Shown here: positions 22,100 through 33,357 of the stretch, piece by piece
Layout: each line of letters begins with the position of its first letter
Position numbering within the stretch: position 1 is the stretch's first letter
Source of the DNA: Scleroderma bovista
Lineage: Eukaryota; Basidiomycota; Agaricomycetes; Boletales; Sclerodermataceae
Direction of reading: 5' to 3'
NCBI GenBank assembly: GCA_037178675.1
Contig: JAYMGJ010000403.1
Span: 1 to 49,909 of the forward strand
DNA length: 49,909 bases
The notes under the pieces: generated by a model
Told to the model about the DNA's origin: nothing
What the model saw: the letters and a program-made list of their open reading frames with translations, nothing else
Database searches by the model: none
Translations under genes and position numbers: made by a program

Positions 22100-22743
22100 C
22101 GGTGTTCCCCACCTCCGGCCACTCGCACTGCTCCTTGAGCCCGGCGCACTTCATACACACGCGCTGCTTGGGTTTCTCTGGGTCCCTTTCGCACAGCGAA
22201 CACACCTGCCAGGAAGTTAAGAATAGCAAAGAATATTAATAAAAGTACTTACCGGACGTTGTCACTCCGGTCACCACTCGGACCCGCCTCTGGCTCTTCC
22301 CTCGTTCTTTTCTTCGACACTTCCTGCGCCAACACCCTCTGCCTCGCTGCAACCTCTGCAGCCCTTCGCTGCACCTCCGCCCTGTCCTTCTCCGCCTGCT
22401 CACATGCCTGGCGCTCCGCCTCCTCTCTCGCCTTCTGCTCTGCCTCCGCCTCTTCGCGCGCTCGCTTCTCCGCCTCTTCCCTACGCTGCTTCTCCTCCCT
22501 CTTCACTTGCTTGCAATGACGACATTCCTTCACCTTGGCGTCGAGGACGTCGGACTTGTCCTCGCTACTGGACTGAAGCTCCGGTGTTGGGGCCTTCGTC
22601 CAATCCCTGGACTCGGTGGCAGCGGAGGCGATGGGGCTGGTAGACTTAGCAGTGTTCGACATGTTTAGATCGATGACAGGAAACTGGGGGTAAAAGCAAG
22701 AACCGGTCTGATCTTTATAGATCCAGAATTCGTACTCAGACAT
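22100..22743 (-). pseudogene. Second copy of the antisense gypsy gene, 3'-truncated
   Basis: Exon 1 (22743-22257) is open and encodes an N-terminus SEYEFWIYKDQTGSCFYP, then MSNTAKSTSP, the acidic APTPELQSSSED segment and the Arg/Glu coiled coil up to SGDRSDNVR, followed by a GTAAGT intron. Exon 2 begins with the Cys cluster but has lost about 16 bases after CVRCAK, which destroys the spacing and frame. The gene is cut at about 22100 by the reversed LTR. Exon 1 shows what the first copy looked like before its TGA and the CACTA insertion. Confidence 0.75.
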
Positions 22744-22827
22744 TTACTCCGGACTCCACATTGTTCTAGGCGACCACACGACAGCCTCATTGGGGCCTCA
22801 TGGGTTCAGCCCCTAAAGGGGGGATAC

Positions 22828-23469
22828 TGTTACGACCATGTCCAACTCCGGATCATATCCGGTTACTCTGGTCACATCGCAGGCCTACAGCTCAACTCTG
22901 GTCGTTCTCAGTTACTCCGGTCAACGGTCGCGCAGATAACCTTCCGCTAACTACGACCCTTGGTCTATACTCCATTCGCTCTTACTACACCTCGCCGTCT
23001 ACCCTGCCTTGACGTGAGTTCTCCGTGAACTCGATATATCCTATACCTTGTAGCATTTTCACTGGACCTGATTTATTTTACCCGGACCTGACTTTATTTT
23101 CATCGGACCTGACCTAGTACTTTCTCCGGTTGTCCCTTGTCCGCCTTTTAGGCTGTTTACTTGTCACCGTATATACTCGACCCTAGTTCTTACTTAGTAT
23201 AAGTACTCTGTAGTTTATCCTGTACTCCTCAGTCTGAAATCAACCATAGTCTCTACTCCTGCTCTTGCCTGTCTCTGTCTCTGTCTCTGTCTCCCCTTCT
23301 TGACCGGAACCTACACAAGGGATCAACACTCGTTGTCCTTGGTCGTTGAATCCAAGCGGTCACCAACTCCGGCCAGACTAATCTCTTGTCCAGCCCTCTG
23401 CTCTCCTCCTTCGTCTGCTTCTGTCCGGACTTGACTGGACCCCCTACCGGAGTAGACCTGGACTTGACA
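22828..23469 (+). repeat. 3' LTR of the outer gypsy element
   Basis: 642 bp, same length as the 5' LTR and about 97 percent identical by hand count. Preceded by the polypurine tract CCCCTAAAGGGGGGATAC and followed by CGTCC, the target duplication. Confidence 0.9.
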
Positions 23470-23485
23470 CGTCCGCTCTATGCGC

Positions 23486-25585
23486 TGTCACGCACCAAAC
23501 AGGTTTGGTACAGTGAACATGGAAGATAACGCCTATATTGAATGATCCTTATGCGAAGGATAAGCACGACGGACCCTCATCGTAGCCATCTATCGCACAA
23601 GACGACTATCCTGATGCGAGAGATGAATGCCAATGCAGACAGTCATCTATCGCACGAGAACCGCCAAGAAGCAGAAGAAACTGAAGGAATAACGTCAATT
23701 GTGGTATGAGAAAGGAATGCACACGTCTGCAGTCCAACTCCCATACCAGAACAATCAAAGAAGCCGAAGAATTGATGGAGAAACAAAGGAGAAAGAGAAG
23801 AAATGATTTTTAGCGCCCAAATGTCATTTTTAGGCGCCCAGTGCCGGCATTCCGATATTTTGAATAGCTCCGTCGTTTCTGAAGCTATCAGGCACGTGAC
23901 TATACCGTCAGAAAGCCTAGAGCGTGGTCTATCTGCCTGTCAAGTTCCGACGCAAATCCGTTCATTTCCCACGGAGATATTCCCCCCGCAATCCAGACGT
24001 TCACTTCATCGCTCACTATGGAGTCCATATTTTCTCTGGATCATTTCTCTGCTATTGCTGCAGATCTCCACTATGTCCTGCTCTTAGGACAGCCTCTCCC
24101 AGAGTTCCCGTGCACTGCCTGGCACATATCTTCCCAGCCTGCTCCCTCAGTCCCTCTCGTTCTCGGTCAGCGCGTTCTCCTCATCAGTCCTGCGTCAAGG
24201 ACGTACTTTGGTCATCTTAGGTCTATTGTCAAGCTTGAGAAGTCTTCTCTGGTCGTCTCTGTGTCCCCTGAGCCCTCAGCCTATGGTCCCTTCCTCCCAG
24301 ATACTTGCCATGTCCATCTTCCTCTGTCATTCGTCTCACTTCCCTGGATGCGCCGAATTCAATACTCTATCCGCTTCCCTACTTTCAGACGACGTCCCCC
24401 AGCACCATGACAGTTATTCCCCCCACTTTATAGTGCTATTAGGAAGAAGAACCCTCTCTCGTTCTTTCCCAGAAGAGAGCTCGTCAAGGGAGCCCATGGT
24501 TGTGCTTCAGCGGCGCTAGAACACATGCACTATACTTTAGTGTATGCTGACCCCCCAAAAAGACCTCTGGACCCCTGGTACCCTTCTTGTGGCTGTTTTG
24601 TCTCGGATCAATCCCCCTATTAATCCCAGATCTTCCCCATTGTTGTCCCATCAAATTCCTGATGGTACACAGCCCCCCATCAAACTTCTTAGGCTGTGCA
24701 TCAATGACTCCTTCTGCTGTGCAGTGACTCATCCCTTGCTTACTGATGCTCTCTTGTCATCAGTATTACTCTATCCCTTTCGCATTTTTTGGTATATTAC
24801 TCAGCTGATGACTCACTCCCTTACCAATCAATCTTGTCATGCAGCTTACTCATTCCTTTACTCAGCAGCTTATTCATGCTTCCTATGCTTACTCATTCCT
24901 GCTTATCCCTTGCTTACTGATCGCTTACAAACCCCTTACAAAGCTCTTACCAATCCCTTACCAATCCTTGACAAATTCTGCTTACTCCCTTCTCTTTTTG
25001 TACTTTAATGCTGTGCCCCCCCATGTATTTAAACCCCTGGGCTCAGCCCAGTGAAAAAGACCCAATAGCACGAAATTATCTCTCTCTCAGTCCCTCTCAG
25101 TCAGTATCCCCTCAGCTCTTTGAGTCTTGTAGGCTTCAGTGAAGGTCTAAAGGCTCTGATATTCAAGTTTTATCCAATCTATTCAAGTCCAAGTCTTTCT
25201 CTAGGCTCAAGCGGAGTCTAGCCTGTCAATCCTTCATCCCCTATTGCTTCTGGACGTCAGGAGCCCCCTTGCCCCTTTGCTGCACCAACCTCTAGGTGTA
25301 GTATCACTGTTTCAGTCCCAGTCAACCCAATCCCCGCTTTGACACTTCCTAGGCTTTAGGAAGAGTCCAGACACCTATCCCCTTCGTCTTCTATTACTCC
25401 TGTACCCCAGGAGTATCCTGCATCACCGTCTGCATCACCCTGTTGGTGTAGATCCCCTTCCCCCCTCCTCAGCACATCCTCTCTGGACACCGCGGAGGTA
25501 AACCACCACTCGCACATTTTCGTAGTCCTTTGTTGGTGTTGTGTTTGGGTTATTACTCCGACCCAAGTCCACACTTTGACTCACA
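23486..25585 (+). repeat. 2100 bp TG...CA repeat, probable solo LTR (left arm)
   Basis: It starts TGTCACGCACC and ends GACTCACA. It equals the reverse complement of 34101-36200 in every segment I compared, with exactly the same length. It has an LTR-like layout with TATTTAAA at 25026-25033 and pyrimidine-rich CTCTCAGTCCCTC after it. ORFs inside (for example 24018-24410) show no known domain. No primer site follows, so it is a solo LTR rather than the end of an intact element. Flanks are GCGC (23482-23485) and CCGC (25586-25589). Confidence 0.75.
25026..25033 (+). promoter_or_regulatory. TATA-like box in the 2100 bp repeat
   Basis: TATTTAAA, followed about 50 bp later by a CTCTCTCAGTCCCTCTCAG pyrimidine-rich stretch typical of fungal LTR transcription starts. 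An identical copy lies in the right arm on the - strand. Confidence 0.4.
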
Positions 25586-25589
25586 CCGC

Positions 25590-26337
25590 GGGAATTACAA
25601 GAATTCAATGGGCTTCTGGAACTGAGCCAGGACCAGAGCTCTGAGGATGTCCAACGCTCCGAGGATGTCCAATGCTCCGAGGATGTCCAACGCTCCGAGG
25701 ATGTCCAATGCTCCGAGGATGTCCAACGCCATTATCACAACAACTATACAAATTATAACGGGGGATTGTTTTCAGGAAGTAGTGTCTTGTAAGGAAGCCA
25801 TGTACGCACCGAGACATTGGGCACTCTGGATCTGATCGATCCCCATAAAGCCCATCACAAACAGGAGATAAACGGTCAAGCATTTCTCACTGTCATCATC
25901 CAGCTTGTGTTCATTTAACGCCCTCCAATCACACTCCACCCACATGACGCTGCCCAAGAAGTGCATCAAGCTCATACTGCCGAATGAAACTGCACTGCAT
26001 GGTCTATCCATCTCATATAACCACGATGAAGAAGCTATAATGGTGAGAGTGGTGGGGTTTTCATGTGATCACTGATTTACCCCTTTGAAGATGTTTCAGA
26101 TCCTTATCGCACCTGAGTCGGATGATGGCCAATCCATGATGCCTGATGTCTGCGATTACAGAGACATCAAGCAAGAAAACTCGGTGAGTATCACTTTCCC
26201 TGAGACCATATGATTATATCTCACTTGTAACCTTGTATATACAGCCACAACCACCCAAGAGAGCCATTGAAGCCGACAGCTCTGCTTCCATTAACATGTC
26301 CGTGAAGCGGATTAGGAGGGTTGCTGCGAATAATTGA
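25590..26337 (+). pseudogene. Unrecognised cargo gene, 3' part
   Basis: A frame opens at the inner edge of the 2100 bp repeat (LQEFNGLLELSQDQ), runs through five SEDVQ(R/C) repeats and on to HYHNNYTNYNGG. Later exons read LPKKCIKLILPNETALHG (about 25947) and MFQILIAPESDDGQSMMPDV (about 26090). After an intron at about 26184-26244 comes PQPPKRAIEADSSAS, ending SVKRIRRVAANN at the TGA 26335-26337. The basic tail looks like a nuclear signal. The 5' part is missing here; sequence at 36201-36300 read on - joins it with an open frame (see findings). Family unknown. Confidence 0.4.
25638..25727 (+). repeat. 18 bp tandem repeat, five units
   Basis: The unit GCTCCGAGGATGTCCAA(C/T) occurs five times and alternates strictly C, T, C, T, C at its last base. 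It therefore also reads as a 36 bp higher-order unit. In frame it codes SEDVQR / SEDVQC. The first unit has one change (CTCTGAGG). Confidence 0.9.
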
Positions 26338-26374
26338 AGGTTCACATGTTTACCAGTATTCTAACTATTTTACA

Positions 26375-27600
26375 TTGTAAAACCCACCATGTGATGGTGT
26401 CAGTGTAAGGTGACGGAGTATGGCGAAGACCAGGTTCTTGACATTCATCCGAGTTAACGAATCAGAGGCAATGTTGTGGCAGATGTCGGGTTTGCCGCCA
26501 TATAGTGTTGATCAAAGTCTTGAGTCGCACGACAGTGGCGCTCGAGTCCTACAAAATCGTGAGTGACCGAACCAGACTGAATCTGTGATCATCACCACCA
26601 AACTATCTTCAAACGACTCGCCAGGTGCTTCACTTTGGACCCGGATCTGTTGCAACAACTTCGCCGCAGTTCGTTGCAACGACCCACTCTCCAGTCATAT
26701 CACCGCCGAATTATCTTCGAGCGACACCCCAGGTGCTTCACTTTGGACCCAGATCTGTTGCAATCACCACCGAACTATCTTCGAGCGACTCGCCAGGTGC
26801 TTCACTTTGGACCCGGATCTGTTGCAACAACTTCACCGTGGTTTGTTGCAACAATCCACTTTCCAGTCATATCACTGCCGAATTATCTTCGAGCGACACC
26901 CCAGGTGCTTCACTTTGGACCCGGATCTGTTGCAACACCTTCGCCGTGGTTTTGCAACGACCCACTCTCCAGCATATCACCGCTGAACTATCTTCGAGCA
27001 ACTCCCCAGGTGCTTCGCTTTGAACCCACTTGTCGCACACCACTTCACGCTGTAAAGCCGCAATGTGATGGCATCAGTGTAAGGTATATGGTTTCGATCG
27101 GATCAAGCATACGCACGAGGACTGGCTTCTTCACATCCATCTGAGTTGACGAATCAAGCATGGTGTTGTGGCGGAGGTCGGGTTTGGCGCTGTAGCACTG
27201 TAAAGCCACCATATGATGGCATCAGTAGGCTTCGAGCGGACCAAATGTATGCACAAAGACCGGGTTTGCCGCCGTATAGTGTTGATCAAAGTCTTGAGTC
27301 GTGCGACAGTGGTGCTCAAGTCCTACAAAATTGTGAGTGACCGAACCGGACTGAATCTGTGATCATCACCGCTGAACTATCTTCGGGCGACTCCTCTGGG
27401 TGATTCGTTTTGGACCCATCTGTTGCAACAACCCAAGGGTTGCAACTCCTGTCCAACCTGATACTCGGCTAGCTTCCCACAAGTCAAGGGCGCACAAAGT
27501 TGTGCCCGATTCCTGCAAAATCGTGAGTACTACCGGACTGATTCTGTGATCCTCCCCGCCGAACTATCTTCAGGCGAACTCTTCTGGATGCTTCGTTTTG
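26375..27600 (+). repeat. Complex internal repeat array with TTGCAA motifs
   Basis: CCAGGTGCTTC(A/G)CTTTG recurs at about 26621, 26729, 26793, 26901 and 27006 (spacings 108, 64, 108, 105), with degenerate copies near 27395 and 27585. Between them stand TGTTGCAACAACTTCGCCG and CGTTGCAACGACCCACTCTCC. A longer block beginning GTTTGCCGCC(A/G)TATAGTGTT occurs at 26491 and again at 27264, and AT(G/A)TGATGG(C/T)(A/G)TCAGT occurs three times. The ORFs reported here are repeat by-products. It shares core words with 38800-38950. Confidence 0.8.
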
Positions 27601-28019
27601 GACGTGCCTTCTTACGAGGTAACGGTGATTGAGTGTGCAGCTCGGTTGAAAGTTCGGTGTTGTTTGAGGAACCCTTGACTTGCACCCACATGGTTGAGAG
27701 GGCGTTCAAGGATGTGACCAAAATAGGCAACCCTAGACAAGCCACCACAATTTATTACCTTCTCGATTTTATCGATAGTACACGATGACAATAGTATATA
27801 ACTAGTTATTGAAACCCTGTGCACCATCACAAAATGAGTGCCACACCGTGGGTGGTTATTGGTGGTAGTCAGCCAGGGATATACCAAGCCACATAGGTCC
27901 CAAGTCTACACAAACTGAGCATAATCCATTATTTCTAATATTATTATATAATACATAGCCCTTTCTTTCCATGTGGAAGGTCAACACCGCCTCTCCCAAT
28001 TGCCATACAGTGTACATCT
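27601..28019. other. Spacer before the RNase H1 N-terminal-domain gene
   Basis: No coding signal was identified. It likely holds the promoter of the next gene. Confidence 0.4.
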
Positions 28020-28999
28020 ATGGACGAGGCTAGACTTCTCATGCGAACATTACAAAGTGTGCTGGGGCCCGTCTCACCAGAGCCAAAAATGTCAGAATTG
28101 CTTCGGGTACTTAACACATCGTCCTCTGTACGGAACCTCCTCAGTGACGATCGGGATGGCTTCTATGCTGTCGCAGTTGGTTCGCCTGTTGGTATTCATC
28201 GCACACGGTACTTTCTTTTTTTTTTTGACATTTTGACCTCTGGGTTAGTGATGCTATGTCGTCCAGTGATAGTGCAATAAAATCAGCCAGCAGTTTCGTG
28301 TTTCCGAATTGGAAGTGGTTCGATACCTTCTGGGAAGCATTAGCATTCATGGTTGTGAAGGGTGACGAAGAACATCTCCTGCCGTCGGTCCCTGCTGTGG
28401 ATGACTCAGGGCCTTCATCTAGTAAGTTCATGAGTCTACGTCACGGCATTGATTGTGTACAGTATCCCCAGAAGATGCAATTGATGAATTGAACAACACT
28501 TTCCGTGATGGCTTTCACATAGATTCGGAAACTTCACAATATCGCACAATCCCTAATCCCTCGAGGAATCTCGGAGATGAACCAAACACTACATCGTCAC
28601 CCTGTGAGTACATTGTTCATAACTACGGCCCTCAGGGCCAACGACTCTAATTGACACTCAAGCCTACACAATTCAGATGCAGCACCTAACTCCAGCCCCC
28701 CAACTGGGTACGGGCCGCGATCCCCAATCATTTACAGCCACAAACGAACCCTTCAAGGGGTTACTGAAAGCTGGCACTATTACTCCTCACCCTCCATCAG
28801 CCTCTGTGATCTAGCCCCCGAACTTGGAGTTCCTGCAGCACGTTATCTCATCGCGCATGGGTACACATGCTCAGCTATTGATACTATTATTCGGGTTTGT
28901 GCCAAAGTGGCCTCAGCAGAGGATTTTGCACTCGAACTTTCTCCACATGGTTTAGCACTAGCAGAGGGTGTGTATTTATGGTGGTTGATCCACACTTAA
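28020..28999 (+). CDS. RNase H1 N-terminal (viroplasmin-like) domain protein, KDZ-element cargo
   Basis: It starts ATG GAC GAG GCT AGA. Exon 1 reads MDEARLLMRTLQSVLGP and then GFYAVAVGSPVGIHRT, the first strand of the small domain found at the N-terminus of RNase H1 and in caulimovirus viroplasmin, which binds RNA/DNA hybrids. A GT-AG intron (about 28207-28244) leads to KSASSFVFPNWKWFDTFWEAL, the second half of the domain. Later exons carry VSPEDAIDELNNTF and LAPELGVPAARYLIAHGYT. No RNase H catalytic domain is present. Such proteins are numerous in mushrooms, often near transposons. Its job is unknown; binding of nucleic acid during transposition is a guess. The C-terminal exon end is uncertain (TAA at 28997-28999 if read through). 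Confidence 0.55.
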
Positions 29000-29084
29000 G
29001 ATCACTCTGTATTGCGTACTATTACAATCAGTTTCACCGAAGTCATTTTGTTGACTTGAAATAAAATTTGTCGAGACGACCCCG

Positions 29085-29396
29085 TGGGTTCAATGTGCCC
29101 CTCAAGCCTCAAGGCGTCAACCTTGAACTCCATTTCAAATCCATTCCTCCAGCTTCCACATGTGCTAAGTCCTTGAGCATCGGGTCTTCGAATTCACGAA
29201 CCATGATGGGTTGCGATGGTACTGATACTTCGCAGATCTACATCCTGGGTTCAATGCACCCCTCAAGGCATCAAGCTTGAACTTCGTTTCGAACTCATTT
29301 TCCCAGCTTTCATGACTTCGCTAAGTCCTTGAGCATATGGGTCGTTATATTTTTGTCGGTTGTGATGGTACTAATGGGCTTCGTAGATCTGCATCC
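29085..29396 (+). repeat. Imperfect tandem duplication, about 155 bp units
   Basis: Both units start TGGGTTCAATG (29085 and 29246) and share TCAAGC(C/T)T, CTAAGTCCTTGAGCAT, GTGATGGTACT or GCGATGGTACT, and AGATCT(A/G)CATCC at the same order and spacing. They are 161 and 151 bp long, non-coding, and lie in the promoter region of the KDZ gene. Confidence 0.75.
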
Positions 29397-30454
29397 TTCC
29401 CCTCTGGGAGCCTGTCACTAGCTCTGGGTCCACATCCACTCTCTGGCATTCCTCTGTAGGAGTTTACTGCACGGTTCATATGTCATTTATTCTGTTCTGT
29501 TTTGGCACTGATCTTGGCAATTGGTGACAGATTACACATGGAACAGGTGCCACGCCAGAGCAGTGACCCATCTCCGCCTCGCCCAGCTGGCTCCCTTCGC
29601 TTCTGCAAAACCAATGGTTTGACCATTCACAAGCGGAAGGCAGACGACATAGATTCTACAGTCACTCATCATCACACGAAGATTCAATTGGACTTGCATG
29701 GAGCTCTCCGTTTGACTACCCACTTGTTCTCCACACCCAGCAACACCCCTCAAACTACTACTGTACAGTGAGGTCTTCCAGACCATTGCGACCCTTTCCC
29801 TTACCAGGGGATTCCTGACTGTAAGGACAGGTTGCCGCCTGAGGTAGATCTTGGTATTTTGGACATGGAACCCAGAGCCAGGATGGAATCTGTAAGTTGT
29901 AATTATATTCGCTAGGGAAAACTTGGGCTGATGCATTGAATAGGATTTCCCGCTCCGCACGTGGTCCAAGTTAGATCGTGATAACTACCTATCAGAACTG
30001 CTTCGCCTTGAGGGTAGATGTAGCGTTTCCGATGTTTGCCCTGCGTGCAATGTACAGCCGGCTCGCTTGCACTGTGAAGATTGTTTTGGGGTGGATATGT
30101 ACTGCCAACAATGCACAGTTGTGCATCACAAAAACCACCCATTGCACCGCTTGAAGGTAAGGTTCATCCACTTTATGAATTCATACTTATAGAAAGGACA
30201 GGAATGGAACAGTAGCTATTTCAATCGCATGACACTGAAGGACTTGGGCCTGAATATACAGCTTGGCCATCCCATTGGTGAAAGATGTTGTAGACCATGG
30301 GGCGCCGCAAAAGGCGAGTTTATTGTTGTTCACAGCAATGGAATCCACGTCATCAATCTTACCTTCTGTGGGTGCGACACCACAGAAACGCATTCCCGAC
30401 AGTTGTTACGCTATCGCTGGCTTCCGGCGACTGCTGACAGGCCCCGGACGGTGG

Positions 30455-30937
30455 GTACTCCGGCCTAGTAGATCCTTAGATCAAATCTCGACTAAGATAC
30501 TCCCCACTCTGTACTACCCACCATGCTCTCCTAATCCCATCTTGTTCTCCTGAACTCTGGCCAACTCCAGCCTCCGTCCTATCTCGTCCCCTTGGTCCTA
30601 TGTCTGATCCTAGCAAGTCTCCTACTTGCACGAGGGCAAAAGCCACCTCTGTCCCAGACTCAACGCTAGACCTCTCAGGACTTATCCCACCTCTGGGATG
30701 TCCTTCGCTCCGGACAAGCTGCGCTCAACTCCAGACCACTTTCCTGTGGTCCGGACTTACTCCGCAAAAACCCGGACTTACTCCCTGTGCTTCTCTAGTG
30801 CCCGGACTTCGTTCGTTTGACCCGGACTTGACTCTCCGCACTAACTAGCACCTACTAGTGTCTGGACTTACCTCCTCATTAGTTCCCTGCACCTCTGGAC
30901 CTCCTAGTAAGATCGTTGAGGAGAACCGGTCTTGACA
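30455..30937 (+). repeat. LTR fragment of the second gypsy family inside the KDZ gene
   Basis: It matches 49427-49909 and 21095-21545 in reverse orientation. It ends GGAGAACCGGTCTTGACA at 30937 and starts within the LTR at GTACTCCGGCC, lacking the first half. No target duplication is visible and about 42 bp of KDZ coding sequence is missing, so the insertion was followed by deletion. Confidence 0.8.
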
Positions 30938-33357
30938 ACTTGAGTCAAAATTATTGTGTTATGAATTCTATAGCGCCTTGGCCCGTCGTTCAGATAATAC
31001 TGGCTTACAGCTGCCAAAAGTACGTTACAATCTATTACTTCTATTTTACGTACTTAGTCATATCAGGCTCGTTATGAGCAATTTTTGTGTATGGTACGCC
31101 AATGGTGCCATCTCAAAATGCTTAAACGTTCAGGACGAGGCCACGACCCTGCCGGCATTTCAAATACAAAAGAAGGTGAATGTGCAGTGTTACGCCCCGC
31201 ATGTCCCCAGCCTGACAAGAACATGAATGTGCCGTCACAAACGAGGTAAGACTAACTCAACCTGGCTCACTTTCAACTAACTTGTTGTGCAGGGACATCA
31301 ATGCACTATTTGTGGCTCTTGATGCCAACTTCCGTCTGAGACGTCGTGCAATCTCAAACAAAAAAAATGATCCAAGTCTCAGTCAAGGATGGGCGTACTT
31401 CGTGGAGGACAACACTTTCAAGATGTATTTGAATGACCACAAAAATGACTTGCAAGAGGTAAGTGACCATCGGCCGGACATACTCGTGCTTATCCATTGC
31501 AATCCAGAAAAGCACATGTTCAAACCATAATGCGGTGAATATGGCCGAAGTGAAAACTAAGAAGGGTTGTGATGCAACTGGTGTCGGTATGGTGGTTTGT
31601 GTGAGGCATGGTATGAGGCTTCCGAACGGAATAGCTGACCTACAATACGGAGAAAGGTGCATTGCGTTACTAATATTTTCTGAAGTGTTATTGATCCATG
31701 AGAATAAACCATAGATATGTAAATATGGACTATGCATTTGCATCAGCCATGCAGCACACTGATGCAATGGTTCTAAAAGTTTTGTACGACATTGCATGCC
31801 AGTGGCACAAGAAGTTATCTCAAAGAATGGATAAGATGCCGCCTTCATTGCAATTAAACTTATGTGACCAGGACGTTACCTTTCTGGTTCCGAAATTCCA
31901 TCTTCCTGCGCACGTTGCTTCGTGTCAGTGGTCCTTTTCATTTAACTGGACTAAGGGTGTTGGCAGGACGGACGGTGAAGAACCTGAGCGCGGATGGGCC
32001 AACCTTAATCCAGCTGCCTCAAGCACAAAAGAGATGGGCCCTGGGCACTGCCATGATACACTAGATGACTACTTTGGCGACTGGAACTGGAAGAAGCTCA
32101 TTAGCCTGGGTTCGTCACTGAGTTCCCGTCATTCATTGAAGACTTCCTCACCTGTATTGTAGGCCCCTCTATTCTTAGAAAGATAAAGGAAGCCATTCCC
32201 AAGCGCAATGATCACCGATATGACTTCAAAGAATTGACACGGTCGTTCAAACATAAATTCCCCGAACAGCTCGCATTGTGGACGCAGCAGATAGAGGCAT
32301 GGGAAGCGGATTCATCAAGGCCTAATCTGTTTGAAGTGAAAATTGACAGTGAGCTCAGATTTGGTAATGTTTCATTTCCCTCAAAGTTACTCATGCCGTA
32401 CCTTGACAGGAATCACGCAAGCCAGTATTCACATTCAGCTGGCGAAAGAGGAGGCCAAGGCATCTGCCAACGAGAATGAGCTACACCTACATCCAGATAT
32501 AACCCCAAGCATTCTCATCAGCGCTGGCATCGATCTTGAGGATCAGCAGTAAGTCGACCCCTGCTGCCTTGTGTTGGTCTCAAGATCTCACCCTTAAATG
32601 GTAGGTGGCGTCTACGTGAAGCTACTAAGCTGGCATTGGGTGATACATACAAGCTCCAGGTTCAACAACGCAGCAACACACTCCTGCGGCGCATTGAGGC
32701 TTGGCAGAAGCTCCAAGTCCTCTTCATGCCTGGTGTGAGTGCCGTCCGGGATCAGCACGCTAAAATTACTAGTCAATCCCACTCTCCAGAGGACATCCTG
32801 TTACTCCTCCCATTGCAGCTTAACGGGGAAGCTGCATGCCCACGGACATTGGAGGTCATCGAATTTCAATTTCGACTTAGGGAAGGCCAAGCTCATGATG
32901 CTTTGAACGACCTACGCCAAGGTCTTCGATCTCGTGCATATATACTCAGATTCAAGGATCGCTTTTTACGTGGCCAAGGAGCCAATACTCGGGCGCGCAA
33001 TTCCCTCAAAACCCTGGATGCGAAAGTAGACGCTGCTGCAACTAGGTATCGCGTAGCTTATAAATCATTGTCTACTCTCAGTACATCAGTGGGGCTGATC
33101 GGTTGGCAGGATAAGCTCCGCCCCCTGGCAGATGATGATATTTGCGCTCTTACGGATGCATTCGACCTGTGACCTGGCGAGGGGAGATGTTGGGTGAGTT
33201 GGATCTGGCAGATGTGCGGATACAATGAGCAGGCCACAGAGAATGAAGGAGACGCTGGTTTCCAGGAGGGTGAGTGTCTTCCCGTAACTACATTACTGTT
33301 AACCTTACCCTTGTATCAGCCATTCATGTGGAATGGTGCAAGGCACGTGCACGTGCT

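Larger units (their letters stand above)
4641..23469 (+). mobile_element. Ty3/gypsy chromovirus, rearranged, with a nested CACTA element
   Basis: The outer LTRs are each exactly 642 bp and are flanked by CGTCC. The interior has gag, then pol in the order protease, reverse transcriptase, RNase H, integrase, chromodomain, followed by an antisense gene and a polypurine tract. The chromodomain after the integrase and the Tf1-like self-primer place it among fungal chromoviruses (Tf1/sushi type). Three anomalies are visible. A CACTA transposon splits the antisense gene. An extra, shorter LTR (20599-21094) and a reversed LTR of another family (21095-22098) lie before the real 3' end. A second, truncated copy of the antisense gene (about 22100-22743) precedes the outer 3' LTR. 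Gag-pol has in-frame TGA codons and a frameshift, so this copy is not autonomous. Confidence 0.85.

Noticed and set aside
24018..24410. 130-codon ORF in the 2100 bp repeat (and its mirror at 35276-35668)
   Set aside because: Starts well but overlaps two other frames of similar length, no domain, lies in a probable LTR.
25356..25574. 72-codon ORF in reverse, also at 34112-34330
   Set aside because: Lies in the end of the 2100 bp repeats; no domain.
26585..27144. Three overlapping ORFs of 130-169 codons
   Set aside because: All frames are open because of the repeat array; the peptides are frame-shifted versions of the same repeats.
30600..30848. 82-codon ORF repeated at 30600-30848 and 49516-49764
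   Set aside because: It is the same LTR segment in two places; frame conservation follows from the recent LTR copies, not from coding.
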